A DNA stretch of 27,371 nucleotides from Candidatus Methanomethylophilus sp. UBA78 (GCA_002503545.1 DARY01000018.1:1-27371); one strand, 5' to 3'; shown: positions 8,108-17,399, counted from the first letter of the stretch. Made by a program: numbers and translations. The notes: generated by a model not told the origin, from the letters alone.

Positions 8108-9355
8108 TCACCCGGATGAATCTGCGGTTACGGAGCCCTCGTCCTTCCTTCCCGTCGAGATATCCCTGATCCCCTCGTAAAACAGCACGGCCATTACAAT
8201 CAATATCATCACAGACCGGATGACCGGCCAAGGCAGCAGAACTAGTATTGTTGCGAACATGATGACACTGAGGAGATTGAATCTGGTTAGTGCACTCTCT
8301 TCGGCGACGAAATACACCAACGGCACCAGCATGTAGATGAAAACATACGCCACCCCCGTGTTGTAGCATAGGACTATGCAGCCCATAACGAGAACGAGTA
8401 TTTTCCAATAGGCCATTTTCCTATCTAAAAGCGTTATAGTCAGCACCAGAAGGGATATGACTGCGACTACTGTCATCTGCAGCGCATTTACCAACATGCC
8501 GTCCATGTAACGTCCCAATGCCGCGATCATGTCATTGGTGCTGATCAGGGCATTGCCAGTGGACTCAGACATGTGACTCATAATATTTTGCAGAAGTATC
8601 AGTAACCCCCCGTCCGTGAACACGAAGGGTACCATGAAGATGGCAACCGAAATAACGGCGCATGCCATAAATTCCCTGTATTTGCGTTCCCTGAGAATCA
8701 GCACAGCCAGGAACACGGGGGCGATCTTGATACCGGCCGCACAGCCCAACGCCACATACGACGCATATCTGACCAGCCTGCTGTCCGATTTGTACCCCAG
8801 AACGAACATGAAACAGAACACCGTACACAATATAATCGAGTTCCCGCGGGTTATAGAGTAGATTACGGGCGTAGACAACATAGTAAGCAGGAACAGCGCT
8901 TCGACATAACCCGTTCTGAATTTGCCGGCCAACACCTTCTGATAAGCCAGATGCATAAAATACAGGCTCACCAGCAATATTACTATGAAATACATCATGG
9001 CGATTTGGGAGTCCCGTAGATCGTATGCGAGATCCCTTACGCCGGTAATTTCGGTGTACGGCAGTGAAAAACGACCAATCACACCATAGAACACAGTTAT
9101 CAGAGGAGGGTATATGATTTTCCAATATCCGTACTGATCCTCCATGCTGTAAGCAAGACTGTAGAAGAAATCCATGAAAACCTCAGTGTTGTCGAAATAA
9201 AGGCACTGATAGAACCAATCGCCCTTCGTCAGTATGGCTAAGACCAAATCTGCAAGCAATACGACGGATACTATGGTCAACAGCAACACAGTTACGGGGT
9301 TTTTCGAATACTCGACCCGATATAATGAAAGGAATTCATGGATTGGATCCGTCAT
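8108..9355 (-). CDS. GT87/DUF2029-like polytopic membrane glycosyltransferase
   Basis: This protein of about 415 residues, with ten or more membrane spans, is homologous to the gene at 1177-2412. Both have an acidic loop with MDFF, IYPPL followed by VFY or LFY, RGNSI, a span ending in IKI.PVF, and VPF.FTDG. It is therefore another GT-C enzyme expected to use a polyprenyl-phospho-sugar and act extracytoplasmically. The frame is open up to a TTG at 9409 and has ATGs at 9367 and 9355. I chose 9355 because the TATA-like element at 9381-9390 puts the transcript start near 9360. A 6-base inverted repeat (TCCGCA/TGCGGA, 9361-9376) lies over the upstream ATG. The stop is TGA. Confidence 0.75.
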   Translation of the reverse strand: MTDPIHEFLSLYRVEYSKNPVTVLLLTIVSVVLLADLVLAILTKGDWFYQCLYFDNTEVFMDFFYSLAYSMEDQYGYWKIIYPPLITVFYGVIGRFSLPYTEITGVRDLAYDLRDSQIAMMYFIVILLVSLYFMHLAYQKVLAGKFRTGYVEALFLLTMLSTPVIYSITRGNSIILCTVFCFMFVLGYKSDSRLVRYASYVALGCAAGIKIAPVFLAVLILRERKYREFMACAVISVAIFMVPFVFTDGGLLILLQNIMSHMSESTGNALISTNDMIAALGRYMDGMLVNALQMTVVAVISLLVLTITLLDRKMAYWKILVLVMGCIVLCYNTGVAYVFIYMLVPLVYFVAEESALTRFNLLSVIMFATILVLLPWPVIRSVMILIVMAVLFYEGIRDISTGRKDEGSVTADSSG

Positions 9356-9380
9356 TGGCGTCCGCATATGTGCGGATGCC

Positions 9381-9390
9381 CTTAAATCTG
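9381..9390 (-). promoter_or_regulatory. TATA-like element for the GT87-like gene at 9355
   Basis: On the minus strand CAGATTTAAG lies about 25 bases from a transcript start near 9360, giving an almost leaderless mRNA that begins just before the ATG at 9355. Confidence 0.35.
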
Positions 9391-9458
9391 CTTCGCCATA
9401 CGAAAACAAAACCGCCCTTGGGCCACGCTCTATGCCGGCATACAGCCGTCACATCAAC

Positions 9459-9467
9459 GTTTAATAC
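9459..9467 (+). promoter_or_regulatory. TATA-like element deciding the start of the GT2 gene
   Basis: GTTTAATAC sits about 30 bases upstream of the ATG at 9495 and directly touches the GTG at 9468. If this is the TATA box, transcription starts near 9488, so the GTG start is excluded and the ATG is favoured. Confidence 0.35.
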
Positions 9468-9494
9468 GTGGTGACTGATGGGGAAAAGAACACG

Positions 9495-10382
9495 ATGTCG
9501 GATATCGAGGTAACCGTAGGCATCTGCGCATACAACGAGGAGCAGATCATCGAGAGAGCCATAAGGTCCGTTTTCTCCCAGAAACTCTCCGGCATAATCG
9601 TGAAAGAGGTACTCGTGGTGTCGAGCGGGAGCACCGACGGCACCGACGGGATTGTGACCCGGCTTTCGGAAGAATTCCCCGAACTCAGACTTTTCCGTCA
9701 GGAGAAAAGGGAAGGCAAGAACTCCGCCATAAACTGTTACCTCGACAACAAGACCTGCGGCATAGTCGTCATGCTCAATGCGGACAACGTCTTCGGGACC
9801 GACGACTCCCTGCAGAAACTCGTCGAACCTTTCCGCGACCCGAAGGTCGGCATCACCGGCGGGAGGCCCGTGCCCACCAACGATAAAAGAGACAGGATAG
9901 GGTTCGCCGTCCAGATGATGTGGCACATGCATCACGAACTGGCGCTCCTCCATCCGAAAATAGGGGAACTTATCGCATTCAGGGACATAGGGACGCGCCT
10001 GCCGACCGACATGCAGTCGGATGAGGACATCATCAGGATGAGGCTCGAACAGGCAGGCTATGTCTGCGTCTATGTGGGGGACAGCATAATACTGAACAGA
10101 GGCCCCGAAACCCTCGAAGACTTCATGAAACAGCGCATCCGCGTGAACATCGGCGAATACACCATGAAGAAAACATACGGCTACAGCATACCCACCTGGA
10201 ATACCAGGTATCTGCTTCGTGCACTCGTAGACAGCATACACGAGCTCGGTTTCCACCCCGTAAGGATGCTGGATGTCGCTTTGATCGAGCATAAGTGCAG
10301 ACGCATCGCCAAAAAACATGTGGAGAGCGGAAAAGACAACATGAGCGTATGGGATCGCGTGGATTCCACCAAAAAACTATGA
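9495..10382 (+). CDS. Family 2 glycosyltransferase
   Basis: This protein of about 295 residues has a GT-A fold. TVGICAYNEE (residues 7-16) and VVSSGSTDGT (41-50) form the nucleotide-sugar site. The REGKNSAIN segment (72-80) and LNADN (94-98) stand where the DxD motif is expected. A later MQSDEDIIRMRLEQAG segment supplies the acidic base region. No clear membrane spans are seen, so it is probably a cytoplasmic or membrane-associated enzyme extending a lipid-linked glycan. The frame could start at GTG 9468, but ATG 9495 has GGGGA upstream and fits the TATA position. The GtrA-like gene follows 13 bases later, so the two probably form an operon. The stop is TGA. Confidence 0.85.
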   Translation: MSDIEVTVGICAYNEEQIIERAIRSVFSQKLSGIIVKEVLVVSSGSTDGTDGIVTRLSEEFPELRLFRQEKREGKNSAINCYLDNKTCGIVVMLNADNVFGTDDSLQKLVEPFRDPKVGITGGRPVPTNDKRDRIGFAVQMMWHMHHELALLHPKIGELIAFRDIGTRLPTDMQSDEDIIRMRLEQAGYVCVYVGDSIILNRGPETLEDFMKQRIRVNIGEYTMKKTYGYSIPTWNTRYLLRALVDSIHELGFHPVRMLDVALIEHKCRRIAKKHVESGKDNMSVWDRVDSTKKL

Positions 10383-10395
10383 AGAGGCGAGATCT

Positions 10396-10845
10396 GTGTC
10401 GGCATTCAACGCTCTGTTCTACGGTAAACACGGGGAAGGGATTCGCTATCTTTTTACCGGCGGACTTAACGTGGTCATAACGTGGTCGGTCTATTCGGTA
10501 CTGGTCCTGTTGGGCATGAATCCTTCGCTCAGCAACGCCGTATCTTGGATCGTCGGAGTGTCGGCTGCCTTCGTGCTGAACAAGATATTCGTATTCAACA
10601 GCAAAACCCATGAAAGGAAAGAAGTCGGCAAAGAAGCCATATCATTCACACTCGGCAGGATATTCACGGGTGTCGTGAACATAGCCGGATTCGCCCTGCT
10701 GTATGATTTGGGAATGGATGGGGAATTCTTCGGAGTAGAAGGATTCTTCGCCAAAATCGTCATATCTGTGATTGAAATCGCACTCAATTACGTCATAAGT
10801 AAGTACCTGGTTTTCATAAACAAGGCAAATTGTCCCGCGGAATGA
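10396..10845 (+). CDS. GtrA-like small membrane protein
   Basis: This 149-residue protein has four membrane spans. It shows the family layout of an N-terminal RYLFTGGLN segment, a span ending in AFVLNKIFVFN, and a C-terminal NYVISKYLVF. GtrA-like proteins accompany polyprenyl-phosphate glycosyltransferases and are thought to help flip lipid-linked sugars. The start is GTG at 10396 with an AGAGG-type ribosome-binding sequence a few bases upstream. It follows the GT2 gene closely. The convergent partner ends 126 bases downstream; only a weak inverted repeat (AATCGG at 10892, CCGATT at 10913) is seen between them. The stop is TGA. Confidence 0.85.
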   Translation: MSAFNALFYGKHGEGIRYLFTGGLNVVITWSVYSVLVLLGMNPSLSNAVSWIVGVSAAFVLNKIFVFNSKTHERKEVGKEAISFTLGRIFTGVVNIAGFALLYDLGMDGEFFGVEGFFAKIVISVIEIALNYVISKYLVFINKANCPAE

Positions 10846-10971
10846 CGTGTCCGCCGTAGAGGTCATCACTCCCCCGGAACAGCCTGCCCTTAATCGGGAT
10901 TGAGTCATTAAACCGATTGAAACTCTCGTTCCGATTGCAGTTTTTGATACATGTATGGGATTCGAAACGGC

Positions 10972-12015
10972 TTATGTGTGGGTGATGCCGACATAATCGA
11001 AGCAACGGGCGTATTCCAGATAGAAACCGCCAAGATAAACATACACGGAGTAACGGCTACCGCTGTCTGCCGCAAAGGCAACAAAGCCGGATTCCGTCCC
11101 TCTGGTCACCTCGCCGCTGTCGGAACCGACCAGTACCGACTGATAACACAGATGTGCCGAAACTATCTGCACCAAATCGGCACGCTGGTTATTCGAATAA
11201 TCCCCTCCGACGACGCAGATCATCCCCGAACCGTACTGAGCCAGAACGATACTCGCATAAATCCCGTCGGAGTACCCGACCGCAAGATGCGGCACCGAGA
11301 GTGCACCCGGATTGAGAGAATATCTTATCGAATTGCTCATAAGAGACAGCGCACCGAGATATCCGTTATCCGAAATCTCATCGTATGCTTTCACCGAATC
11401 GGAACCGTTCAGGGTCCCGGCTCCGAAGAACAGTGCTTCGTAATCTCCTACTGCTCTTATCCCGTCCTCCGATGATACGTATGCGCCCAAAAGGTTTCCG
11501 ACCCAGTACAGACTCCCTCCTCCGCTTATCCACCTTACAATCGGATCCGCCGCATCTCCCGAGTACACCGTATCCGGGAAGGCCCCCGATACGACAATCA
11601 ACGCCTTGGACGACCCGCCCCCGCTAAGTACCATGTCCCTGAGCCCTGTGGCATCGAGAACTTCGGCACGGATGCCTCTATTGTCCAACTGATGCAGCAT
11701 CTGGGACACATAGTACTCCTGATCCAGCGCCTTGCCTCCGAGGGCGTGCCACGCATCCTCCAGGATATCCGCATAGCCCTCATCGTAGTAGACGTAGTAC
11801 TCCGTAGCTGCGGGGAATGTGCCGTTATCACTCACCACGACATCATATACATTGGACACTCCGGAACTCACCCGGTAATCTACACCGTCGGAAGACAGGT
11901 ATGCATCGGCACTGTACGTCGAGTCTCTGTCGAACGTATAGACGTACACCTCCCCGATGAGTACTACGGCGACGATTACGGCGGCCGCGACTAAAACATA
12001 CCTGTCATGTCTCAT
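10972..12015 (-). CDS. Membrane-anchored extracytoplasmic protein A, possible GATase-like fold
   Basis: The start ATG at 12015 has AGGAGG about seven bases upstream and overlaps the end of the GT-C gene by 11 bases, giving 347 residues. A single hydrophobic signal-anchor (about residues 6-20) is followed by an external domain. This is a clear paralogue of the protein at 16311-17351: shared segments include a G-E-aromatic stretch right after the anchor, VYSG, GGSLYW, GMICV with a nearby GG, and G.VTR near the end. Three cysteines (in ICV, before the VTR motif, and a final CF) are also matched. Alternating strands and helices with a central glycine-rich turn suggest a glutamine-amidotransferase or flavodoxin-like fold, but no catalytic triad is evident. 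The function is unknown. It is the last gene of the five-gene operon. The stop is TAA. Confidence 0.8.
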   Translation of the reverse strand: MRHDRYVLVAAAVIVAVVLIGEVYVYTFDRDSTYSADAYLSSDGVDYRVSSGVSNVYDVVVSDNGTFPAATEYYVYYDEGYADILEDAWHALGGKALDQEYYVSQMLHQLDNRGIRAEVLDATGLRDMVLSGGGSSKALIVVSGAFPDTVYSGDAADPIVRWISGGGSLYWVGNLLGAYVSSEDGIRAVGDYEALFFGAGTLNGSDSVKAYDEISDNGYLGALSLMSNSIRYSLNPGALSVPHLAVGYSDGIYASIVLAQYGSGMICVVGGDYSNNQRADLVQIVSAHLCYQSVLVGSDSGEVTRGTESGFVAFAADSGSRYSVYVYLGGFYLEYARCFDYVGITHT

Positions 12016-13408
12016 CGGGCCGCCTCCTTCCGAACGAGAAAAATCTGATCTTATCGATATACTTCTCCGCCCGGGGATACCTCCTGACGATGGCATACTC
12101 ATAATGGAACAGGAATAACAATATCAGTCCCGCTCCCGTCAAGGCATAACCGACACTGTTCATCAGAGTCCTGAAACTGTTCGTCCCAAAAAGATACGCC
12201 TCAGTCCATTCAAACCCATTTAGAATCACATCATAAGAGGGCCAGCCGAGATAGACTCCCGAACTCATGAGAAGAGAGTAGTTGTTGAGAACGATGGCAC
12301 TCAGCAGCGTTCCGAAACCCACCAAAGTCCAACAAATCATATACGAACGGTCGTAACTGCATATGAGTACCACGAGGAAAGGCATCAGCACAATGACGTA
12401 CTGCGGGCCCATGTTGATGAACATGGAGATGGCGAGGACCAGCAGAACGTAGATCAGGAACCTGCGGTCGATGTCCTCCTTAGCCTTGTACATCCAATAC
12501 CCCATGATTATCATAAAGGGAATAGCGACGAGCAGCCCCATCATGCTGAAGAACGTATCTATGTTCAAGGTAAATCCTCCGGCACGGTCGGAGATGAACG
12601 TCAATGAATCAGCTATGTTTCCGTCCATTATGTTCGGGAATAGAATCACGATGAAACACAGAACCGCACCAGCCACCGCAAGTGCCAGATTCCTCAACGC
12701 CGTCCCATCCTCCTTATGTCTGGCAAAGATCACACCTATGAATACGAACACGACCGCTCCAGGGAACAACTTGAGGAGGATTGAAAGCGCCAGCATGAAA
12801 CCTCCGGAAAAATAGTGTTCCTTGAGGACCAGTAACGTGCTGAGAAGAATCAGTAATGCGGAGAATGTATCGAACATCCCCTGGACGCCGGACATGTACA
12901 TGATGATTGGACAAAGGAACCACAGTGCAAACGCTAACTCTCCCTTCTTCCTATCTCCCGTCCAATCACCGACGAAACGGTACAGTATGTATCCGACTAG
13001 GAGATCGCAGAGGATTATCGGAACCTTGATAAGTGCATTGAATTCGGGCGATGTCACAGTAGCGACATGCCGTATGTTCTCCAGGTCCTCCACTGCGAGG
13101 AGTCCCGACACATGGGTTCCCAACTCGCTGATCGAGAGGAATGCGTTGGAGAACATGTCTATGAAGCCCATGATGTAACCCCACACCGGGGTGTAGTAGT
13201 ATCCGAAGAGCTCATACAGACCGTTCCCGGAATCTATGTTCTGAATGATGACGGCCCAGTGATACATATCATAGTCGTATGTGAATGGTATGCAGATGCA
13301 TCTCACCGCAATGCCCAGAATCAGGGATAGGAACAAAGTACTTCTGAGCCACCCGTGCCTTCCGGAAGACAATGTGCCAGCATCAGTAGAAATGCCCATG
13401 GAGATCAC
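12005..13408 (-). CDS. GT-C polytopic membrane glycosyltransferase A
   Basis: This 467-residue protein has about eleven membrane spans. Right after the first span it has an acidic YDYD loop (residues 44-47), followed by GYYYTPVWGY (69-78). This is the layout of GT-C enzymes (GT39/GT87/ArnT-like) with catalytic acidic residues in the first external loop. It is a paralogue of the protein at 14957-16318, sharing the identical GYYYTPVWGY, the FLCP(I/V)I motif and the K-FFP/KLFP motif after a span. The GTG at 13408 overlaps the flippase stop as GTGA; an ATG three codons later is an alternative. Translational coupling to both neighbours is likely. Lipid-phospho-sugar donors are probable, but the substrate is unknown. 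The stop is TGA. Confidence 0.8.
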   Translation of the reverse strand: MISMGISTDAGTLSSGRHGWLRSTLFLSLILGIAVRCICIPFTYDYDMYHWAVIIQNIDSGNGLYELFGYYYTPVWGYIMGFIDMFSNAFLSISELGTHVSGLLAVEDLENIRHVATVTSPEFNALIKVPIILCDLLVGYILYRFVGDWTGDRKKGELAFALWFLCPIIMYMSGVQGMFDTFSALLILLSTLLVLKEHYFSGGFMLALSILLKLFPGAVVFVFIGVIFARHKEDGTALRNLALAVAGAVLCFIVILFPNIMDGNIADSLTFISDRAGGFTLNIDTFFSMMGLLVAIPFMIIMGYWMYKAKEDIDRRFLIYVLLVLAISMFINMGPQYVIVLMPFLVVLICSYDRSYMICWTLVGFGTLLSAIVLNNYSLLMSSGVYLGWPSYDVILNGFEWTEAYLFGTNSFRTLMNSVGYALTGAGLILLFLFHYEYAIVRRYPRAEKYIDKIRFFSFGRRRPDET

Positions 13409-14910
13409 CGTTCTATAGCCCTTTGTATGAATCCTGGTAGGAAATGGACTATCATGTCTTTCTCTTTACTGTTGAAGAGGAAACGCATAACCATTATGAA
13501 GTACGGGACGAACGTCGCCGCAACTACCAAGATGACTGCAATCCAGCTTACTGGCACAGTATAAACTTTACCTATGGCGCAACCGACCATCATTATTGCG
13601 GCAAACATGGCATGGCTATACACCAGAGGCAGATAGAACATCCGTCTGCGGGTCCCCGTGAGTTTCGAAGAATAAAGAGGATAGAACACGACTTTGAGTA
13701 TGAACATCGAGACGGCCCACGATGCGCTTACACCCAATAAACCAAAGTCTGTAAAAATAATAAATGCCAGACACATGGCTGCATTCAATATCCCTAAACC
13801 GGTGGTCACAATAGCCACAACCCTCATCCTGAGGTAGACCACCGGGACCGTGAGGAGGACTCTGATCGTACAGAAGGATATCTGCATCGGCAGCATGATG
13901 TACAGCATATTGTAGAGGTTCTCATACCCCGGTCCGAGCCAGAGTTCCAGGATCTGCGGCATCAGGAGTATAAGCAATGCGACCGGGAACGCCATGATGA
14001 CGCCGATGAACTTCATGAAGAAAGCCATCGTCCCCACGAGGCCGTCCCCATCCTTATTGGCGAAATGACGGTATGCCAAAGGCACGGAGACTGCGGCTAA
14101 TGAAGTGGTGGTCGTGTTTATCATGGATATGACATTGGCCACTATGGCGAAGGATGCCTGCTCGGCAGCACCCAAGCATATATTCACCATTATAAGTGAC
14201 GCCTCGATATACATCAAAGTACCAAATTCGCTCACTATGGACCACATACCCAGCGAGGACATCTCCCTGAGCATCTTCCTGTCGTAGTTCCTCCTCGATA
14301 TCCTGAACTGCGGATAATCTTTCTTGATGTAATACACCATCATCGACATCATCAGTATGGATGCGAGGACGTAGGAGACTCCCAGAAGGGGGAGGGAGGG
14401 GCCCTCCGCCATGAAGAAGAAAACGACCAGTACGACCTGCGAAACGCAGTACACCGTCTTGCTGGCATATATGATGTAAAGCTTATTGTACGCCATGAAC
14501 ACGCTGCCGAGGCATGCGCTGAACGATATCAGAAGCGATGAAAGGAGAACCGTCGCGAACAGGATCTGCACATCATGCGCCCTTGAATCGGCGATGTTGA
14601 ACACGTACGGAGAGATGACTGACACCAGCAGGGCGAGAGGTACCAGGACGGCGACGCATTTGAGCATGCCGAACACGGACGAACTGTAGGTCTTGTTAGC
14701 CAAACCGATGTCGCCCTTCTGAACGGCGATGGATGTGTACCTGGCGAATGCGTCCCCCAGGGGATCGGTTACGGACAGGACATAACTGGAGATGGATGTG
14801 GCCAGCGGCAGTATGGCATACGTGGCTAGGCCGAACTGATCGATATAGTACGGGACCATCAGGAATCCGAACAGTGCCATCACTGCCGTACGCAGTATGT
14901 TGACCGCCAT
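13405..14910 (-). CDS. Wzx-like polysaccharide flippase (MOP superfamily)
   Basis: This 501-residue protein has about fourteen predicted membrane spans, typical of lipid-linked oligosaccharide flippases, and is unrelated at the close level to the one at 6837-8093. It lies at the centre of the mirrored five-gene operon, between the two GT-C paralogues. The first ATG is at 14910. The frame stays open upstream and encodes a family-like SSKVSYN just before it, but I find no ATG, GTG or TTG there, so 14910 is kept with a weak AAGG-type ribosome-binding sequence. The stop overlaps the next GTG start by four bases (GTGA). Confidence 0.8.
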   Translation of the reverse strand: MAVNILRTAVMALFGFLMVPYYIDQFGLATYAILPLATSISSYVLSVTDPLGDAFARYTSIAVQKGDIGLANKTYSSSVFGMLKCVAVLVPLALLVSVISPYVFNIADSRAHDVQILFATVLLSSLLISFSACLGSVFMAYNKLYIIYASKTVYCVSQVVLVVFFFMAEGPSLPLLGVSYVLASILMMSMMVYYIKKDYPQFRISRRNYDRKMLREMSSLGMWSIVSEFGTLMYIEASLIMVNICLGAAEQASFAIVANVISMINTTTTSLAAVSVPLAYRHFANKDGDGLVGTMAFFMKFIGVIMAFPVALLILLMPQILELWLGPGYENLYNMLYIMLPMQISFCTIRVLLTVPVVYLRMRVVAIVTTGLGILNAAMCLAFIIFTDFGLLGVSASWAVSMFILKVVFYPLYSSKLTGTRRRMFYLPLVYSHAMFAAIMMVGCAIGKVYTVPVSWIAVILVVAATFVPYFIMVMRFLFNSKEKDMIVHFLPGFIQRAIER

Positions 14911-14956
14911 GTTGTAGGAGACCTTGCTGGAGAACTTGTCAACCCCGCCGACGCCT

Positions 14957-16318
14957 TCAGAAGCCGATTCCAGTTCTCCTCCCCTCCAAGACCTTCTTGA
15001 GATCCGCCCCGTAGACCGTGAGCAGCAGGACGGCTATGCCGGAATATTGGATAACGCTTCCTATGACGAACGTGATGTTCCAGATGGTCAGAACCCCCGG
15101 ACCCGCATTCCATAGGTCGAAGAAATGCATAAGGGACCCGAGATCCACTATGCCCGTATGAACGGCCAGGGGCAGCAGGTGCGTCGAAAGGGAGACCGTG
15201 AACACGATGAAGGCACCGATCGCGAGAAGCCACCAGCTGCGCATGCATACGCCGTCCTCGGCGGCTATGTAATATGCCAGCAGGGGGACGAGGACCACTA
15301 TGTACTGTGTGGCCGGAGGATACAGGAGGCACAGAGCCATTATCACCATGGACCCCTTGAGCAGCGAGCGGTCCAGCCCCTCCCTGTCCGAACGGTAGAT
15401 GAACCTCGCCGCCAGGATCGATGCGAGTATCACCAGCAGATATGCGGCGATGCGGGTGTATCCGACCAACCTGGCGAATATGTCGCTCACCGGAGATGTA
15501 CCGGCGCGGTCGGTTATGAACTGGAAGCTGGCGGACAGATCCCCCTCCAGGATCTGCGGCAGGAATATTGCGACCGCGACAGCCACTGCTCCCGCGGCGG
15601 CCACGGCCGCCTGCATGCAACCAGCCCTCAGGTCGCCCCTGTTCCTGGAGAACAGATATGCCAGCATGGGGAAGAACAGGAAGACCGGGAAGAACTTGGT
15701 CAGAGCCGCCATGGCGAAGCACATGCCTGCAAAGAATGGCCTGTTCCTGAGAAGGAGAATCAGGGAGAACATCATGAACATGGCAGCCATCGTATCCGGC
15801 ATGCCGATTATCCCCGTGGAACCTATTATCACGGGACAAAGGAAAACCAGGGCGAACGCCAGGGTGGCCTTCCCCCTGTCCCTGCGCATGTCGTACACCA
15901 GCACGTAGGTCAGATATGCCAGCACCGCATCGCACATCAGCAGCGGCACCTTGGTGCAGTAGTTGAAGACCACGGACGTCACGGTTGCGGTCGTCTGGTG
16001 GCCGCTCGCCTCGAAGTATATCGCCTCGAACACCCTGACGGCGGAATCGCCGAGGCTCAGGCATGCATTCTGGAACGCGCTGACGAGACCCAGCATGTAA
16101 CCCCAGACGGGGGTGTAGTAGTAGCCCTCCATCCCATACAGCCCCTCGCCGGCGTTGATGTTCCTGATCACCACGGCCCAGTAATCGGAATCGTAAACCA
16201 TGGCCAGCAGCATGACCAACAGGTGTATCGCGAGACCTGCGGCCAATACGGTAGCAAGCGGATGCCTGATGCTCCCTGCATATCTCCTGATCTTAACGAA
16301 ATACGGGGACTCAGGCAT
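14957..16318 (-). CDS. GT-C polytopic membrane glycosyltransferase B
   Basis: This is a 453-residue paralogue of the GT-C enzyme at 12005-13408. The first hydrophobic span is followed by YDSD (residues 42-45) and then by the identical GYYYTPVWGY (65-74); the rest is multiple membrane spans. The frame is open further upstream, but the ATG at 16318 overlaps the upstream stop as ATGCCTGA and gives a sensible N-terminus. A lipid-phospho-sugar donor and extracytoplasmic action are expected for the fold; the substrate is unknown. The codon use is more GC-rich than in copy A. The stop is TGA and the flippase follows after 46 bases. Confidence 0.8.
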   Translation of the reverse strand: MPESPYFVKIRRYAGSIRHPLATVLAAGLAIHLLVMLLAMVYDSDYWAVVIRNINAGEGLYGMEGYYYTPVWGYMLGLVSAFQNACLSLGDSAVRVFEAIYFEASGHQTTATVTSVVFNYCTKVPLLMCDAVLAYLTYVLVYDMRRDRGKATLAFALVFLCPVIIGSTGIIGMPDTMAAMFMMFSLILLLRNRPFFAGMCFAMAALTKFFPVFLFFPMLAYLFSRNRGDLRAGCMQAAVAAAGAVAVAVAIFLPQILEGDLSASFQFITDRAGTSPVSDIFARLVGYTRIAAYLLVILASILAARFIYRSDREGLDRSLLKGSMVIMALCLLYPPATQYIVVLVPLLAYYIAAEDGVCMRSWWLLAIGAFIVFTVSLSTHLLPLAVHTGIVDLGSLMHFFDLWNAGPGVLTIWNITFVIGSVIQYSGIAVLLLTVYGADLKKVLEGRRTGIGF

Positions 16319-17351
16319 GGAAGCACGCTCCGAAATTCGCGTAAACCCCGCCGGTGTATATGAATAAATACGGATCGGAGGCCGAGAACGAAAACGTCCC
16401 GCCGACGGAATCCCTGGTGACCTTGCCCCTCTGCAGTTCAATGAAAGTGCTTCCGCATGTCAGTTTCGAAGCTATTACCTGCCCGATGTCGTCCAGCTGG
16501 TCTATGTCGAACCCGCCCGCGAAGACGCATATCATGCCTGCGCCGACCGAGACCATCGATATGCTGGCATATCCCTCCTCCCCGAACCCGAGCTGTATGC
16601 CCGACAGACCGGAGATGTCTATCCCGAACTCGGTGGTGCTGTTCTTGAGGCACAAGGCCTCGGTGAATCCGGTGTTCACCGTCTTCCCCGTTATGTAGCT
16701 GAGACTATCCCCGTCGGAGCAGTCCACCGGAACGGAGGTCCCGAAGAAGTAGGCAGTGCAATCCCCCTCCGCCCTGTGGAGTCCCAGACCGTCCGTGTAG
16801 AACCTGCCTATCTCGGAACTCAGCCAGTAAAGGCTGCCGCCGTTGTTTATCCAGTTCACCAGAAGGCAGTCGGGTCCGCCGGAGTAGACGGACCCCGGAA
16901 CGGCGTACGATATCACCATCACCCCTATGCCGGAAGGGGACGGCATGGTCGTCCGCAGCAGATCCTCCAGCCCTTCACCGTCGATTATGCATACATCATC
17001 GAAACCGCGTATCTTCAGGGACTCCCTGACCTGCTCCACGTAATAATCCCCCTCCATGTACAGGGGTTCGGCGCCGTCCGACAGCTCGCAGGCCTGAGAG
17101 TAGTATCTATCATAGGTCCCGTCTGCATAGATGTACAGCGTATCAACGGGAGTGTATCCCCCGTTATCGAAAAGGACCGCACGGTACTCGTCCGAACCGG
17201 AGGAATCAACGGAATAGGATACGGAACCAGTATCCCAGGACACGGAAGCGCTACGGTCCGTATCATGACCGTAGGTGAAATACTCCCCCGCGAAAACAGC
17301 CGCAATTAAAACCACGGCCAGGACTGCGATCCCATCGATTTTTGAAGACAT
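16311..17351 (-). CDS. Membrane-anchored extracytoplasmic protein B, possible GATase-like fold
   Basis: This 346-residue protein has an N-terminal signal-anchor (about residues 8-22) followed by a large external domain homologous to the protein at 10972-12015. It shares VYSG, GGSLYW, GMICV with a nearby GG, and G.VTR, plus three positionally matching cysteines including one four residues from the C-terminus (CFHA). The two are about equal in length. The family is not one I recognise; a class-I glutamine-amidotransferase-like fold is a guess from the strand/helix pattern. A GGAAGG ribosome-binding sequence lies directly before the ATG. It is the first gene of the operon, and its stop overlaps the GT-C B start by 8 bases, so the pair is likely made in balanced amounts. 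Confidence 0.8.
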   Translation of the reverse strand: MSSKIDGIAVLAVVLIAAVFAGEYFTYGHDTDRSASVSWDTGSVSYSVDSSGSDEYRAVLFDNGGYTPVDTLYIYADGTYDRYYSQACELSDGAEPLYMEGDYYVEQVRESLKIRGFDDVCIIDGEGLEDLLRTTMPSPSGIGVMVISYAVPGSVYSGGPDCLLVNWINNGGSLYWLSSEIGRFYTDGLGLHRAEGDCTAYFFGTSVPVDCSDGDSLSYITGKTVNTGFTEALCLKNSTTEFGIDISGLSGIQLGFGEEGYASISMVSVGAGMICVFAGGFDIDQLDDIGQVIASKLTCGSTFIELQRGKVTRDSVGGTFSFSASDPYLFIYTGGVYANFGACFHA

Positions 17352-17399
17352 GCCTTCCGCCCTTTTCTAAAAGTGCTTTCAACATCGATGCTGTTTCCA

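Noticed and set aside
10892..10918. AATCGG / CCGATT inverted repeat between the GtrA-like gene and anchored protein A gene as a terminator.
   Set aside because: Only a 6-base stem with a 15-base loop and no adjacent T-run; too weak to call.
14880..16064. Alternative minus-strand frame (about 394 codons) within GT-C B.
   Set aside because: Arg/Gly-rich product overlapping a clear membrane protein in another frame; a shadow frame.
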